DNA from: Pleomorphomonas oryzae DSM 16300
GTDB taxonomy: Bacteria; Pseudomonadota; Alphaproteobacteria; Rhizobiales; Pleomorphomonadaceae
Direction of reading: 5' to 3'
Assembly: GCF_000422965.1 (NCBI RefSeq)
Contig: NZ_AUHB01000004.1
Span: 248,001-312,000, forward strand
Length of the DNA stretch: 64,000 nucleotides
The notes under the pieces were generated by a model. It was not told the origin of the DNA. It searched no databases and was given only the letters and a program-made list of their open reading frames with translations. Of this stretch, positions 19,854 through 29,054 are shown piece after piece. The stretch's first letter is position 1; every line of letters begins with the position of its first letter. Position numbers and translations under genes: made by a program.

Positions 19854-21122
19854 CTAAATCAGCCAGTCCGGCAGGCGATCGAGACCGATCAGATCGTCGT
19901 AGGACGGACGCGGACGCACCACCGCCCAGCAATCGCCATCCACCAGCACCTCCGGCACCAGAAGACGGGAATTATAGGTACCAGCCTGGACCGCGCCATA
20001 GGCACCGGCCGAGAAGACCGCCAGCAGCTCGTTCGGATGGGCCACCGGCAGATTGCGGTCGCGCGCCAGGTAGTCGCCGCTCTCGCAGACCGGGCCGACC
20101 ACATCGACCTTCTCCTGCTCGGCGCCGGCCGGCCGCTCGTCGACCGGCTTGATCTCATGGTAGGCGTCGTAAAGGGTCGGCCGCACCAAGTCATTCATCG
20201 CCGCGTCGACGATGACGAAGGTCTTCGCCTTGCCACGCTTCACATACTGAACCTCGGTGACCAGGATACCTGCGTTGCCGACGATGAAGCGGCCCGGCTC
20301 GATCAGCACCTCGCAACCGAGCGACCGGGTATGTCGGCGCACCACTTCGACGTAAGCCGCCGGATGGGGCGGCGGCGTATTGTCGGTCTTGTAGGGAATG
20401 CCGAGGCCACCGCCGAGATCGACGTGATGGATGGTATGACCGGCGGCACGCAAGGCTGCCACCAGTTCGCCGAGCCGGCCGAAGGCGGCATCGAAGGGGT
20501 CGAGATCGGTGATCTGCGAACCGATGTGCATGTCGATGCCAGCAACTTGAAGACCCGGCAAAGCGGCGGCACGGGCATAGACGTGCACCGCTTCTTTCCA
20601 GGGAATGCCGAACTTGTCCTCGGCCTTGCCGGTGGAAATCTTGGCGTGCGTTTTGGCATCGACGTCGGGATTGATGCGCAGCGACACCGGCGCGATACGG
20701 CCGAGGCGGGTCGCCACGGCGGAGAGGCGCTCCAGCTCCGGCTCGCTCTCGACGTTGAAGCACTTGATGCCCTCGGCAAGCGCATACTCGATTTCGCGCA
20801 CTGACTTGGCAACGCCGGAGAACACGATCTTGTCGGCCGGGATGCCGGCGGCGCGGGCTCGGCGGAGTTCGCCTTCGGATACCACATCTGCACCGGCGCC
20901 GAGACGGGCCAGGGTGCCGATCACCGCCTGATTGGAATTGGCCTTCAGCGCGTAGCAGACCAGCGACCGCTCATCGCCGAGCGCCTCGCGGAAAACCCGG
21001 AAATGACGTGCGATGGTGGCTGAGGAATAGATATAGACGGGCGTTCCGACCGCCGCGGCAATAGCGGGCACTGCGACGTCCTCGGCGTGGAGCACGCCGC
21101 CGCGATAGCTGAAATGATGCAA
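19854..21122 (-). CDS. lysA: Diaminopimelate decarboxylase
   Basis: Final step of lysine synthesis: PLP-dependent decarboxylation of meso-diaminopimelate. The 422-residue alanine-racemase-fold protein has the cofactor lysine K60 in VCYALKANSN, the glycine-rich HVDLGGGLGIPY, EPGRFIVGNAG and the active-site Cys in GPVCESGDYLARDR. Length is normal. lptM is 10 bp upstream and argH precedes that; argH-lptM-lysA is a conserved Rhizobiales order and probably one transcript. Confidence 0.96.
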   Translation of the reverse strand: MHHFSYRGGVLHAEDVAVPAIAAAVGTPVYIYSSATIARHFRVFREALGDERSLVCYALKANSNQAVIGTLARLGAGADVVSEGELRRARAAGIPADKIVFSGVAKSVREIEYALAEGIKCFNVESEPELERLSAVATRLGRIAPVSLRINPDVDAKTHAKISTGKAEDKFGIPWKEAVHVYARAAALPGLQVAGIDMHIGSQITDLDPFDAAFGRLGELVAALRAAGHTIHHVDLGGGLGIPYKTDNTPPPHPAAYVEVVRRHTRSLGCEVLIEPGRFIVGNAGILVTEVQYVKRGKAKTFVIVDAAMNDLVRPTLYDAYHEIKPVDERPAGAEQEKVDVVGPVCESGDYLARDRNLPVAHPNELLAVFSAGAYGAVQAGTYNSRLLVPEVLVDGDCWAVVRPRPSYDDLIGLDRLPDWLI

Positions 21123-21132
21123 CCGGACCCCC

Positions 21133-21330
21133 TCAGATGAGACCGTCGAGGATGAAAGGCTTGCTGGGCTTTACCGGCTCCGCGACAGGTTTCACCGCAC
21201 CCGGATCGTTGGTCGCGGGGGTCGCCGTCTCCGCAGTTGATTTGGGCGTTTCGAGCGCGCCCTTCCGGCCGCAGCCGGTCACTGCGAGGCCGACCATCAC
21301 CATTATCATCCCGAGACGCAGCACCATCAT
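21133..21330 (-). CDS. lptM: Small lipoprotein, LptM (YifL) family
   Basis: A 65-residue lipoprotein. A hydrophobic signal (MMVLRLGMIMVMVGLAVTGC) ends in a lipobox with the lipidated Cys, followed by the diagnostic GRKGALETP. LptM in E. coli assists maturation of the LptD/LptE lipopolysaccharide translocon at the outer membrane. The rest is a flexible Pro/Ala/Thr linker and a short PFILDGLI end. Its place between argH and lysA is the conserved one. Confidence 0.88.
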   Translation of the reverse strand: MMVLRLGMIMVMVGLAVTGCGRKGALETPKSTAETATPATNDPGAVKPVAEPVKPSKPFILDGLI

Positions 21331-21363
21331 GTCCTCGATCCGTTTGCTTCGAAGAGGTTATCC

Positions 21364-22743
21364 TCAGCCGAGGAGCGCCGTCCAGCGTTTCACCTCCGCC
21401 CGCACGTTGTCGGGCGCGGTGCCGCCGTGCGACGTGCGGCTGCGGACGGAATTCTCGACGGTGAGCACATCGTAGACCGCTTCGCTGATGCCGTCATGCA
21501 CCGTTTTCATGTCGGAAAGCGGGATGTCCGACAGTTCTATGCCGCGTTCGGCGGCAATCGCCACCAGACGGCCGGTCACGTGATGGGCGTCGCGGAACGG
21601 CAGGCCGAGCACACGCACCAGCCAGTCGGCAAGATCGGTGGCGGTGGAAAAGCCCGAGCCGGCCGCCGCCGCCATGCGCGCTACGTTGGGCACGAGATCG
21701 TCGACCATGCCGGTCATGGCCGCGAGCACCAGGGAGAGGCTTTCGAAACAGTCGAAAGCCTGTTCCTTGTCTTCCTGCATGTCCTTTTGATAGGCGAGCG
21801 GCAGGCCCTTCATGATGATCAACAGCGCGTTCATGTCGCCGATGATGCGGCCGGACTTGGCGCGGACCAGTTCAGCAGCGTCGGGGTTGCGCTTCTGCGG
21901 CATGATCGACGAGCCCGTCGAGAAGGCATCCGACAGACGCACGAAGCCGAACTGTGCCGACGACCAGATAACGATCTCCTCGGCAAGACGCGACAGATGC
22001 ACCGCGATGATCGATGCCGCCGCCATCGCCTCCAGCGCGAAGTCACGATCGGAGACGCTGTCGAGCGAATTGGCGGTGGGGCGGTCGAAACCCAGGCTGG
22101 CCGCCGTCATGTGACGATCGATCGGGAACGACGTACCAGCCAGCGCCGCGGCGCCGAGCGGACATTCGTTGAGCCGTCGCCGCGCGTCCTGCACGCGGCC
22201 GCGATCGCGCGCGAGCATCTCGACATAGGCCATCAGATGATGACCGAAGGTGACCGGCTGCGCCGATTGAAGATGGGTGAATCCCGGCATCACCGTATCG
22301 GCGTGTTCGCCGGCCCGCTTCACAAGCGCCCGCATCAGATCGGCAAGCTGACCGTCGACATGGTCGAGCGTATCGCGCACCCAGAGGCGGAAGTCGGTCG
22401 CCACCTGATCGTTGCGCGAGCGAGCGGTGTGCAAGCGCCCGGCCGCCGCACCGATCAGCTCCTTGAGGCGCGATTCCACATTCATGTGGATGTCTTCGAG
22501 GGCTCGCGAGAAGGTGAAATGGCCGCCGTCGATTTCCGCCTTGATCGCGTCAAGACCTTCGGCGATCTTGCCGGCGTCGTCCGCGGAGATGATGTCGCGG
22601 GCGGCGAGCATTTCGGCATGCGCCTTGGAGCCGGCGATATCCTGGGCGTAGAGCTTCCGATCGAAATCGATGGAGGCGTTGATCTCCTCCATGATCGCGG
22701 ACGGACCAGTCGAAAACCGGCCGCCCCACATGCGGTTGCTCAT
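21364..22743 (-). CDS. argH: Argininosuccinate lyase
   Basis: Cleaves argininosuccinate to arginine and fumarate in arginine synthesis. The 459-residue protein begins [11 protein letters not shown] and carries the fumarase/aspartase signature [12 protein letters not shown] with the catalytic-loop Ser, plus [13 protein letters not shown] and [15 protein letters not shown]. Length is normal. The start ATG at 22741-22743 is fixed by the MWGGRF N-terminus; a longer frame to 23109 is antisense to the TlpA-type gene. Only 30 bp separate it from the divergent tlpA-type start. Confidence 0.97.
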   Translation of the reverse strand: MSNRMWGGRFSTGPSAIMEEINASIDFDRKLYAQDIAGSKAHAEMLAARDIISADDAGKIAEGLDAIKAEIDGGHFTFSRALEDIHMNVESRLKELIGAAAGRLHTARSRNDQVATDFRLWVRDTLDHVDGQLADLMRALVKRAGEHADTVMPGFTHLQSAQPVTFGHHLMAYVEMLARDRGRVQDARRRLNECPLGAAALAGTSFPIDRHMTAASLGFDRPTANSLDSVSDRDFALEAMAAASIIAVHLSRLAEEIVIWSSAQFGFVRLSDAFSTGSSIMPQKRNPDAAELVRAKSGRIIGDMNALLIIMKGLPLAYQKDMQEDKEQAFDCFESLSLVLAAMTGMVDDLVPNVARMAAAAGSGFSTATDLADWLVRVLGLPFRDAHHVTGRLVAIAAERGIELSDIPLSDMKTVHDGISEAVYDVLTVENSVRSRTSHGGTAPDNVRAEVKRWTALLG

Positions 22744-22773
22744 TGGGTACACTCCAGGAACGAGGATCGGTCG

Positions 22774-23409
22774 ATGCCGTTCAAGCCTTCCCGCCGCGTC
22801 TTCGCCGCGATTGCGATCGTTGCGGTGGCCGCCAGCTTCGCTGCGGTATACGTGACGGAGAGGGGCGCTGTCGAGAGCGGTGGTCGCTGTGCGGCGGCAA
22901 CGGCAAAAGCAGCGGCGTTGAAGCCATTCGCCAGCGGCGGTCTTGCCGCCCTGCTGCCTGCCGACGCGCCGGCCGACTTTTCCGATCTTGTCCTTCGAAC
23001 TCCGGATGGCGGCGAGCGCCGGCTGACCGAGTTCGCCGGGCAGACGCTTGTCCTCAATATGTGGGCGACCTGGTGTGTGCCCTGCCGCAGCGAGATGCCG
23101 CACCTCCAAGCGCTGCAGGAAAAGCGCGGGCGCGCCGACTTCCAGGTGGTGGCGCTCAACGTCGATGTCGGCGGTCCCGACAAACCGGCCCGCTTCCTGA
23201 AGGAGATCGGTGCCACGTCGCTCGTCGATCTGCGCGACCCGGAGATGCGGGCCTTCAACCAGCTGAAGTCGAAGGGATTGGTGCTTGGCCTGCCCACCAC
23301 TTTCGTGGTCGACCGCACCGGCTGCGCCCTCGCCTCGCTGGCTGGGCCTGCCGAATGGGATTCGCCCGCCGCGCTGGCCATGATCGAGGCCGCGACGAAA
23401 AAGGACTGA
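22774..23409 (+). CDS. TlpA-type thiol:disulfide oxidoreductase
   Basis: A 211-residue periplasm-facing thioredoxin. One N-terminal membrane anchor ([18 protein letters not shown]) is followed by a thioredoxin domain with active site WCVPC (C101, C104), [21 protein letters not shown] and the cis-Pro loop [12 protein letters not shown]. TlpA proteins reduce cysteines for cytochrome oxidase (CuA) or cytochrome c maturation. Its divergent position next to argH is conserved in Rhizobiales. CGAGGATCGGTCG precedes the ATG. Confidence 0.9.
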   Translation: MPFKPSRRVFAAIAIVAVAASFAAVYVTERGAVESGGRCAAATAKAAALKPFASGGLAALLPADAPADFSDLVLRTPDGGERRLTEFAGQTLVLNMWATWCVPCRSEMPHLQALQEKRGRADFQVVALNVDVGGPDKPARFLKEIGATSLVDLRDPEMRAFNQLKSKGLVLGLPTTFVVDRTGCALASLAGPAEWDSPAALAMIEAATKKD

Positions 23410-23426
23410 GTCGAAGCGAAAAGCTC

Positions 23427-23756
23427 TCAGGCGTGGCTGCGGCCGGCAAAGCCGAAGCGCGGCAGCAAGCGCTCAAACCACTCGCCGATGCGCTGGAGCT
23501 GGTCAACGTCGCTCCCTTCGAGGCGGCTGACGGTGGCCTTGCGACGCTCGGTTGTGCTCATCGCCTGGAAGCGAGCCACGGCTCGCTGATGGGAGGCCTC
23601 GACGATACGGACGACCACAGCGTGGTCTCCATCCATCCAGGAAAACAGGAACGACTCCGGCTTGGTAAGGGTGGTCAGCACGTTTTCAATCCCGCCTTGG
23701 TCGGGGAGTTCGTAGCGCCCCCCACAGCGCCCGACCACTCCGGTTCCAAGGATCAA
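23427..23756 (-). CDS. Hypothetical protein of unknown family
   Basis: Up to 109 residues; I do not recognise it. The sequence looks like a real soluble protein ([58 protein letters not shown]), with no signal peptide or membrane helix and a balanced composition. The only starts are TTG at 23754-23756 or a GTG at 23736-23738; the GTG, after GGAACCGGA, is more convincing. It converges on the TlpA-type gene (17 bp gap). A perfect CtrA-type site lies 11-44 bp upstream depending on the start, suggesting cell-cycle control. Confidence 0.55.
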   Translation of the reverse strand: MILGTGVVGRCGGRYELPDQGGIENVLTTLTKPESFLFSWMDGDHAVVVRIVEASHQRAVARFQAMSTTERRKATVSRLEGSDVDQLQRIGEWFERLLPRFGFAGRSHA

Positions 23757-23999
23757 ACCAATATGGTTAACGGAGCATTAACAGCGAAGCGGTGCAAGTT
23801 CTCCGTCATTCATGCACACCGAAAACAACAATGAAAAAAAGCAGTTAGACCAAGCATATAGTTAATTTTAACAGGAAGACCGCTTTAACAAAATTGTGGA
23901 TAAATTGTTAATTCCCTGCGCGACAGCTTGAAAAGCGGAACTCCCAGCTTTCGGGGCGCATTGGTTTTTGCGTGAAACTACGCATACCGCGCGCCGCAA
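23757..23999. promoter_or_regulatory. AT-rich intergenic region with CtrA-type and DnaA boxes
   Basis: This 243-bp gap is conspicuously AT-rich against its surroundings. It holds TTAACGGAGCATTAAC (23767-23782), a perfect TTAA-N7-TTAAC CtrA site. On the minus strand this overlaps the octamer TTAACCAT (23763-23770). A perfect DnaA box, TTATCCACAA on the minus strand, lies at 23894-23903. Other TTAA-rich inverted motifs, such as GTTAATTTTAAC, lie between. It is upstream of the hypothetical gene at 23427 and downstream of the CobW gene. Site identities rest on consensus matching only. Confidence 0.5.
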
Positions 24000-25196
24000 T
24001 CAGGCGCGCTGCGACGGTGGCGTAAAGCCTGACAGCGCCAAGGGATTGTCGGTCATGGCGCGACGATCGGGCGTGTCGGGAGCGAGGACACCGGCGAAGG
24101 CGTCGAACAGGCGTTTCACCTCGTCTTCCTGGAGATCGTGGGTAATGAAGACGAGCCGCGTCCGCCGGTCGGCGTCCGGCCAAGCGGGAAGGCGAACCGG
24201 CGGGTGAAACAATTCCTGCACCGCGTGAACGACCAGCGGCCGCTCCGGATCCTCGGCCAGCCTCACCACACCCTTGAGGCGCAGAAGCTTCGGCCCATGG
24301 GCAGCCCGCAGCAGTTCAAGAAACATCTCAAGCGCGCCGGCCGGTAGCGCTTCATCGGAAACCAGCGAGAAGGCGTTGACGCCGTCATGCCGGCTTTCCT
24401 CGTCGTGATGGTGATGATGGCCATCATGATCGTGGTGGTGGCTGGGATGGTCGCAGCTTCCGCCGTCGCAATCATGATCGTGATGGTGTTCGCCCGCCTG
24501 GGCAAACGCCTCGGCATTGAGCCAGCGCCGGACATCGGCCGTCTTGGTGGCGGGGTCAAACAGGCCGCAGCCGATAAGATCGGCCGGCGCGGCCGTGGCG
24601 GCATCGACAACCAGTGCGCCCGGATTGAGCGCCGCGAGCCGGCGACGCAACGCGGGAAGCCGGGCCGCACCCTCGGGAAGGTCGGCCTTGGTGATCACCA
24701 GCCGGTCGGCGACCGCCACCTGCTTGACCGCCTCCTCGTGCTCATTGAGCGTCCGGTCCCCGTTGACCGCGTCGACGACGGTGATCACTCCGTCGATCGA
24801 ATAGCGTAGCGACAGGTAGGGATGGGCGGTGAGCGTGGCGAGTACCGGCACCGGATCGGCAAGGCCGGTCGTCTCGATGACGATGCGGCTCAGCGTATCG
24901 ATGCGGCCGTTGTCGAGCCCACGCAGGAAATTCTCCAGCGTCGTCACCAGCTCGCCGCGCACCGTGCAGCAGAGGCAGCCCGACGATAGCTCAACGATGC
25001 CGTCGTCAGCCGCCTCGACCAGAAGATGGTCGATGCCGATCTCGCCGAACTCGTTGATGATGAAGCCGGTTCCGGCCAGTGCCGGGTCGCGCACCAGCCG
25101 GTTGAGCAATGTGGTCTTTCCCGCTCCCAAAAAGCCGGTAACGACGGTGACGGGAATGGCGGGCTTTGGCCCACGCGCGCGGTCGGCTTCCGGCAA
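24000..25196 (-). CDS. CobW/COG0523 GTPase with His-rich insertion
   Basis: A 398-residue G3E-family P-loop GTPase of the metallochaperone type. It has Walker A GFLGAGKT (21-28), the metal-binding CLCC (74-77), ETTGLADP and the guanine-specificity region VITKADL. Between the GTPase and C-terminal domains, a stretch of about 37 residues carries 15 His plus Cys and Asp. Relatives serve zinc (ZNG1/YciC) or cobalt/cobalamin supply; the metal cannot be assigned. It lies 14 bp downstream of the carboxypeptidase gene on the same strand and may be cotranscribed with it. Confidence 0.9.
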   Translation of the reverse strand: MPEADRARGPKPAIPVTVVTGFLGAGKTTLLNRLVRDPALAGTGFIINEFGEIGIDHLLVEAADDGIVELSSGCLCCTVRGELVTTLENFLRGLDNGRIDTLSRIVIETTGLADPVPVLATLTAHPYLSLRYSIDGVITVVDAVNGDRTLNEHEEAVKQVAVADRLVITKADLPEGAARLPALRRRLAALNPGALVVDAATAAPADLIGCGLFDPATKTADVRRWLNAEAFAQAGEHHHDHDCDGGSCDHPSHHHDHDGHHHHHDEESRHDGVNAFSLVSDEALPAGALEMFLELLRAAHGPKLLRLKGVVRLAEDPERPLVVHAVQELFHPPVRLPAWPDADRRTRLVFITHDLQEDEVKRLFDAFAGVLAPDTPDRRAMTDNPLALSGFTPPSQRA

Positions 25197-25210
25197 GACA
25201 CGAATCCTTT

Positions 25211-26389
25211 TTACTTGGCTTTAGCGGTGGGCTTGGGATGCGGCCGTGGCGCCGCCGTAGCGGTTGCCTTTGCGGCAGGTGTCTTTACGTCCTGCGCTTC
25301 CACGACGGGCGGCTCCACGGGGTCAGGCATGTCGCTGGCGCCACCGAGGCTGATCGGAACGGGGTCCATCACCTTGAAGCGGGGCACCAGATAGCTCGCC
25401 GGCTGATCGTCACCATCGCCGAGATCTTCCCCGACCGGTACCTTGGCGCCTTTCTTGCGCTTGGGACAGGCAAGATCGCGCACGTCGGCAACGGTGCCAG
25501 CCACCGGTCCGCGCGGCGCCAGCCGGTCGAGCGTCACCGACGCTGCGGTGGCAGGCGTCCGGAATGATGCTTCGAGCAGGCTGGCCGCCAGTTCGTCGCG
25601 CTCCCGCGCCGTCTTGCCGCCCAGGACGATGGTCAGGATCTGCCGACCATTGCGCGTCGCCGTCGCCACCACATTGAAGCCGGATGAACAGATGAAGCCG
25701 GTTTTCATGCCATCGGCGCCGGGGTAGCGCTCAAGCAGGTTGTTGTGATTCTGAATGATCTTGCCGCCGAGCGACAGGGCCGTGGTCCGATAGAGATCCC
25801 GGTAGCCAGGAAAATCCTTGAGGAGGGCGCGGGCGAGCAGTGCATAGTCGCGAGCGGTCGTCCACTGGTTGGGAACCGGCAGGCCATTGGCGTTGGAAAA
25901 GCGGGTGTTGATCATGCCGAGCGACCGCGTCGCGCCGTTCATGCGGGCCACGAAGCCCTCAAGACTGCCGCCGACCCGTTCGGCCAGCGCAAGGGCGACA
26001 TCATTGGCCGACTTCACCATGATGATACGGAGTGCCGTATCGATGGTCAGCACCGTTCCCGGTTTGAAGCCCATCTTCGAAGGTTGCTCGCGCGTCGCTT
26101 CCGGTGTCATCAACACGCCCGAATCGCCCCGGATCTCACCTGCCTTGATGGCGGAAAGCGTCACGTAGACGGTCATCAGCTTGGTAAGCGAAGCAGGATA
26201 CCACGGGTCGAAGCTCTGATTCTCGGCCAGCACCGCGCCGGTGGCGAGATCGACGGCAAGGTAAGGAGCAGCAACGGCACCGCCAGCCAGATTCAGAAAC
26301 AGCGGCAGCGCAGCGGCGAGGCGGAAAAGGCGGCGGGCACGGCCACACGGGCCGGAAATCGTCGGCAAGGCTTTCTTCCCGGAAAACAT
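25211..26389 (-). CDS. D-alanyl-D-alanine carboxypeptidase (low-molecular-mass PBP)
   Basis: A periplasmic peptidase S11 enzyme that trims the terminal D-Ala from peptidoglycan stem peptides. The 392-residue protein has a signal peptide (core LFRLAAALPLFLNLAGGAVAA) and the three penicillin-binding motifs: SLTK (67-70), SAN (127-129) and KTG (229-231). After the catalytic domain there is no recognisable amphipathic PBP5-type anchor; instead the tail is Pro/Ala/Lys-rich (TPAAKATATAAPRPHPKPTAKAK). It could act as a soluble or wall-bound enzyme. Divergent from the TIGR02302 gene. Confidence 0.9.
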   Translation of the reverse strand: MFSGKKALPTISGPCGRARRLFRLAAALPLFLNLAGGAVAAPYLAVDLATGAVLAENQSFDPWYPASLTKLMTVYVTLSAIKAGEIRGDSGVLMTPEATREQPSKMGFKPGTVLTIDTALRIIMVKSANDVALALAERVGGSLEGFVARMNGATRSLGMINTRFSNANGLPVPNQWTTARDYALLARALLKDFPGYRDLYRTTALSLGGKIIQNHNNLLERYPGADGMKTGFICSSGFNVVATATRNGRQILTIVLGGKTARERDELAASLLEASFRTPATAASVTLDRLAPRGPVAGTVADVRDLACPKRKKGAKVPVGEDLGDGDDQPASYLVPRFKVMDPVPISLGGASDMPDPVEPPVVEAQDVKTPAAKATATAAPRPHPKPTAKAK

Positions 26390-26572
26390 CGTCCACAGAC
26401 GGGTGTGATCTTAGCCGAAGGTCGTGTTCTCCGCAAAGGCGCGAGACGACCGGCTTTCCCCGAATGTCTTCTGAAGGCGGCCAGAATGCGGCGACGCTCT
26501 TATCTTCGACCCATTTCCCCCCTAAAGTGATCGGAACGACACAGGCACCGTTATCGCCGAGGGAAAGGCTCA

Positions 26573-28999
26573 ATGACAGAGGGACCACACCGGCCTGAAG
26601 ATCGGGGAGATGATTTGCCGATCGTCACCGCGCGCGCTGTGATGCTGTCCGGTCTGTCGCTCGCCTGGGAGCGTCTGTGGCCGCGTCTTGCATTGGTGCT
26701 CTCGACAGCTGGCGCCTTTCTGTCGCTCGCCTGGCTCGGCATTTTCGAGCGCCTATCGGCTGTCCTTCGGCTCACGGCCACCGGCCTGTTCGCGGCTGGC
26801 TTCCTGGCGGCGATCATCTATCTCCTCAGAACGCCCTGGCCCAACCGGCGGCAGGCGGCCGAGCGGCTCGAACTCGGTGTACCGCACCGCCCCCTCAGCG
26901 CCTTTCTCGATCGCCCGGCCACCGCCGGCGACACCCTTGGCGACGCACTCTGGCGGGCGCACCGCCGCCGCCTCGCGGTGAGTCTGGCCACGCTGAAGCC
27001 GGCCCTGCCGTCCCCACGGCTCGACCGCGCCGACCCACATGCCCTGCGCGCGGCGGTGTTCCTGCTGGTCATCGTCGGCTTCTTCGCCACTTCCGACCAT
27101 ATCGGGCCGGTTACCGCCGTGTTCCGGCTTCCAACCGTCGCGCCGTCCGACATTCGGGTCGATGTCTGGGCAAATCCGCCGCCTTACACCGGTCTTACGC
27201 CACGCGCCTTGGTGACAACAGCCAATGGCGCGGTGCTTCCAGCGACCAGCCAAGCGGCGGTCACGTTGCCGGCCGGAACGACGCTTGCCATACGGCTCGC
27301 CGGCGTCGATTCACCGGCGGTCGCTTTCGCCGCCGACGGAAAACCGCCGGTCGCTCTGGACGGCCGGGCACCGGCGCAGGGCCAGACAGCCTACGAACAC
27401 CGTCTCACCGCCTCCGGCCAGTTGACGCTGTCCGGCAGCGGTTTGTCGACGATCGAACTGCCGATCACCGTCCGGGTCGATGCGCCACCGATCATTCGCC
27501 TGGTCGAGCAGCCCGCTGCAACGGCGCGTGGTGCCCTCCGCCTCGCCTATGCAATGAGCGACGACTACCGGGTAGCCGCCGCGCGCGCCACCCTGTCGCC
27601 TGAGAGTCCCGATGGCGCGCGGCCCCTCGTTGCTCTGCCCGACTTGGCGTTGACCTTGCCGCGCCGGGGCGAGGAGCGCGCCACGACCACCTCCGACCTT
27701 ACCACTCACCCGCTGGCCGGCGGCCGGGTCCGCCTCGTTCTCGAAGCTCGCGATGATGCCGGCCATGTCACCGAGACGCCGCCGCTGCTGATCGACCTGC
27801 CGGCCCGCCCTTTCCATAATCCGCTTGCCGCCGCCATCGTCGAGCAACGCAGATTGCTGGCCTCCGATGCCAGCAAGGCGAAGACGGTCGCCGCCACCTT
27901 TGAGACCTTGGGCGATCTTGGCGCCGCCTTCATCGACAAGCCGGGAGAGATCATTGGCCTGCGTGTCGCCCGCAACACCATTCTTGCAGCCCGCGACGAT
28001 GCCGAACTCAAACCGGTGCTCGACTATCTCTGGCAGATGGCGCTGGCCATCGAAGCCGGTGATCTCGCACCTGCGGCGGAGCGGCTCGCCGCCGCCCGCG
28101 ATGCCCTGAAGAAGGCGCTGGCCGACGGCGCCTCGCCCGAGGAGATCGCCCGTCTAAGCGAGGAGCTGAAAGCCGCCCTTGATGAATACCTGAAGGGAAT
28201 GGCCGCCGCTGCGGCCAGCGATCCCTCCCGCCTCGGCGATCTCGGCCAAAAGGGCGGCGAGCGGATTACCGGCGACGACCTCAAAAAGCTCGTCGATCGC
28301 ATGCGTGAGCTTGGCCAGCTCGGCGAACGCGACGCTGCCAATGAGCTGCTGTCGCAGCTCGACGATATCCTGTCCGGTCTGCAGTTCGCCCAGCCGCAGG
28401 CCGGCAGCGCGAGTAACCCGACGCTCGACGCGCTGGCCGATATCATTCGCCGGCAGCAGGAGTTGCAGAACCGGACCCACAAATTATCGCCCGACGGCTA
28501 TACCGGCGAGGAGTTCGGCGATCAGAGCGGCGATCAGCAGGCACTGAACGACCTCCAGCGTCAGCAGTCCGAGCTGTCGCGTCGCCTTGAGGAGCTGATG
28601 TCCGGCCTTTCCAAACAGGGCGGCGGAGAAGAGGGAAAAGACGGTCTCGAAGGCGCTGGCCGTGCCATGCAGGAGGCCGGGCGCAACCTCGGCGCTGGCG
28701 ACACCGAATCGGCAGTCGGCAACCAGGGGACCGCCCTTGAAGCCCTGAGGCGTGGCGCCCGTGAGATGATGCGCGGCCAGGGACAGGGCACCGCCGGCGT
28801 GCGCGAGGGTGGGACCGATCCGCTTGGCCGGCCGACTGGCCGGCGCGGCCCCGACTTTGGCGGCGATACCAAGGTGCCTGGCGAAATCGAAGTCCAGCGC
28901 GCGCGCCGGCTTCTCGAGGAGCTGCGCCGCCGCTATGCCGATCCCGGCCGGCCGGCGCTTGAACTCGACTATCTCCGCCGGCTGATCGCCCCCTTCTGA
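26573..28999 (+). CDS. TIGR02302/DUF4175 family membrane protein
   Basis: An 808-residue protein with two N-terminal membrane helices (LALVLSTAGAFLSLAWLGIF; LFAAGFLAAIIYLL) and a third near ALRAAVFLLVIVGFF. A long exported region follows with IRVDVWANPPPYTGLTPRAL, diagnostic of TIGR02302. The C-terminal third is helical, Gln/Asp-rich and Gly-rich, with a final LLEELRRRYADPGRPALELDYLRRLI. The family is alphaproteobacterial with no established function; its usual genomic partner is lysA, here 5.5 kb away. The start ATG follows GAGGGAAAGGCTCA. Confidence 0.88.
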   Translation: MTEGPHRPEDRGDDLPIVTARAVMLSGLSLAWERLWPRLALVLSTAGAFLSLAWLGIFERLSAVLRLTATGLFAAGFLAAIIYLLRTPWPNRRQAAERLELGVPHRPLSAFLDRPATAGDTLGDALWRAHRRRLAVSLATLKPALPSPRLDRADPHALRAAVFLLVIVGFFATSDHIGPVTAVFRLPTVAPSDIRVDVWANPPPYTGLTPRALVTTANGAVLPATSQAAVTLPAGTTLAIRLAGVDSPAVAFAADGKPPVALDGRAPAQGQTAYEHRLTASGQLTLSGSGLSTIELPITVRVDAPPIIRLVEQPAATARGALRLAYAMSDDYRVAAARATLSPESPDGARPLVALPDLALTLPRRGEERATTTSDLTTHPLAGGRVRLVLEARDDAGHVTETPPLLIDLPARPFHNPLAAAIVEQRRLLASDASKAKTVAATFETLGDLGAAFIDKPGEIIGLRVARNTILAARDDAELKPVLDYLWQMALAIEAGDLAPAAERLAAARDALKKALADGASPEEIARLSEELKAALDEYLKGMAAAAASDPSRLGDLGQKGGERITGDDLKKLVDRMRELGQLGERDAANELLSQLDDILSGLQFAQPQAGSASNPTLDALADIIRRQQELQNRTHKLSPDGYTGEEFGDQSGDQQALNDLQRQQSELSRRLEELMSGLSKQGGGEEGKDGLEGAGRAMQEAGRNLGAGDTESAVGNQGTALEALRRGAREMMRGQGQGTAGVREGGTDPLGRPTGRRGPDFGGDTKVPGEIEVQRARRLLEELRRRYADPGRPALELDYLRRLIAPF

Positions 29000-29007
29000 C
29001 CAATCTC

Positions 29008-29054
29008 CCGGGGGCGCACACGCGGAACGCCCCCGAAGCCGCGCAAGCGGCTTC
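29008..29054. repeat. Two hairpins leading into the palindromic array
   Basis: CGGGGGCG (29008-29015) pairs perfectly with CGCCCCCG (29027-29034), and GAAGCCG (29034-29040) with CGGCTTC (29048-29054). Neither has a T-tract. They sit just after the TIGR02302 stop and merge into the tandem repeats, so they may end its transcript or belong to the same mosaic element. Confidence 0.6.

Noticed and set aside
23757-23999. Chromosomal replication origin
   Set aside because: One DnaA box and one CtrA site are not enough, and hemE, dnaA, parAB or similar origin neighbours are absent. Kept only as a regulatory candidate.
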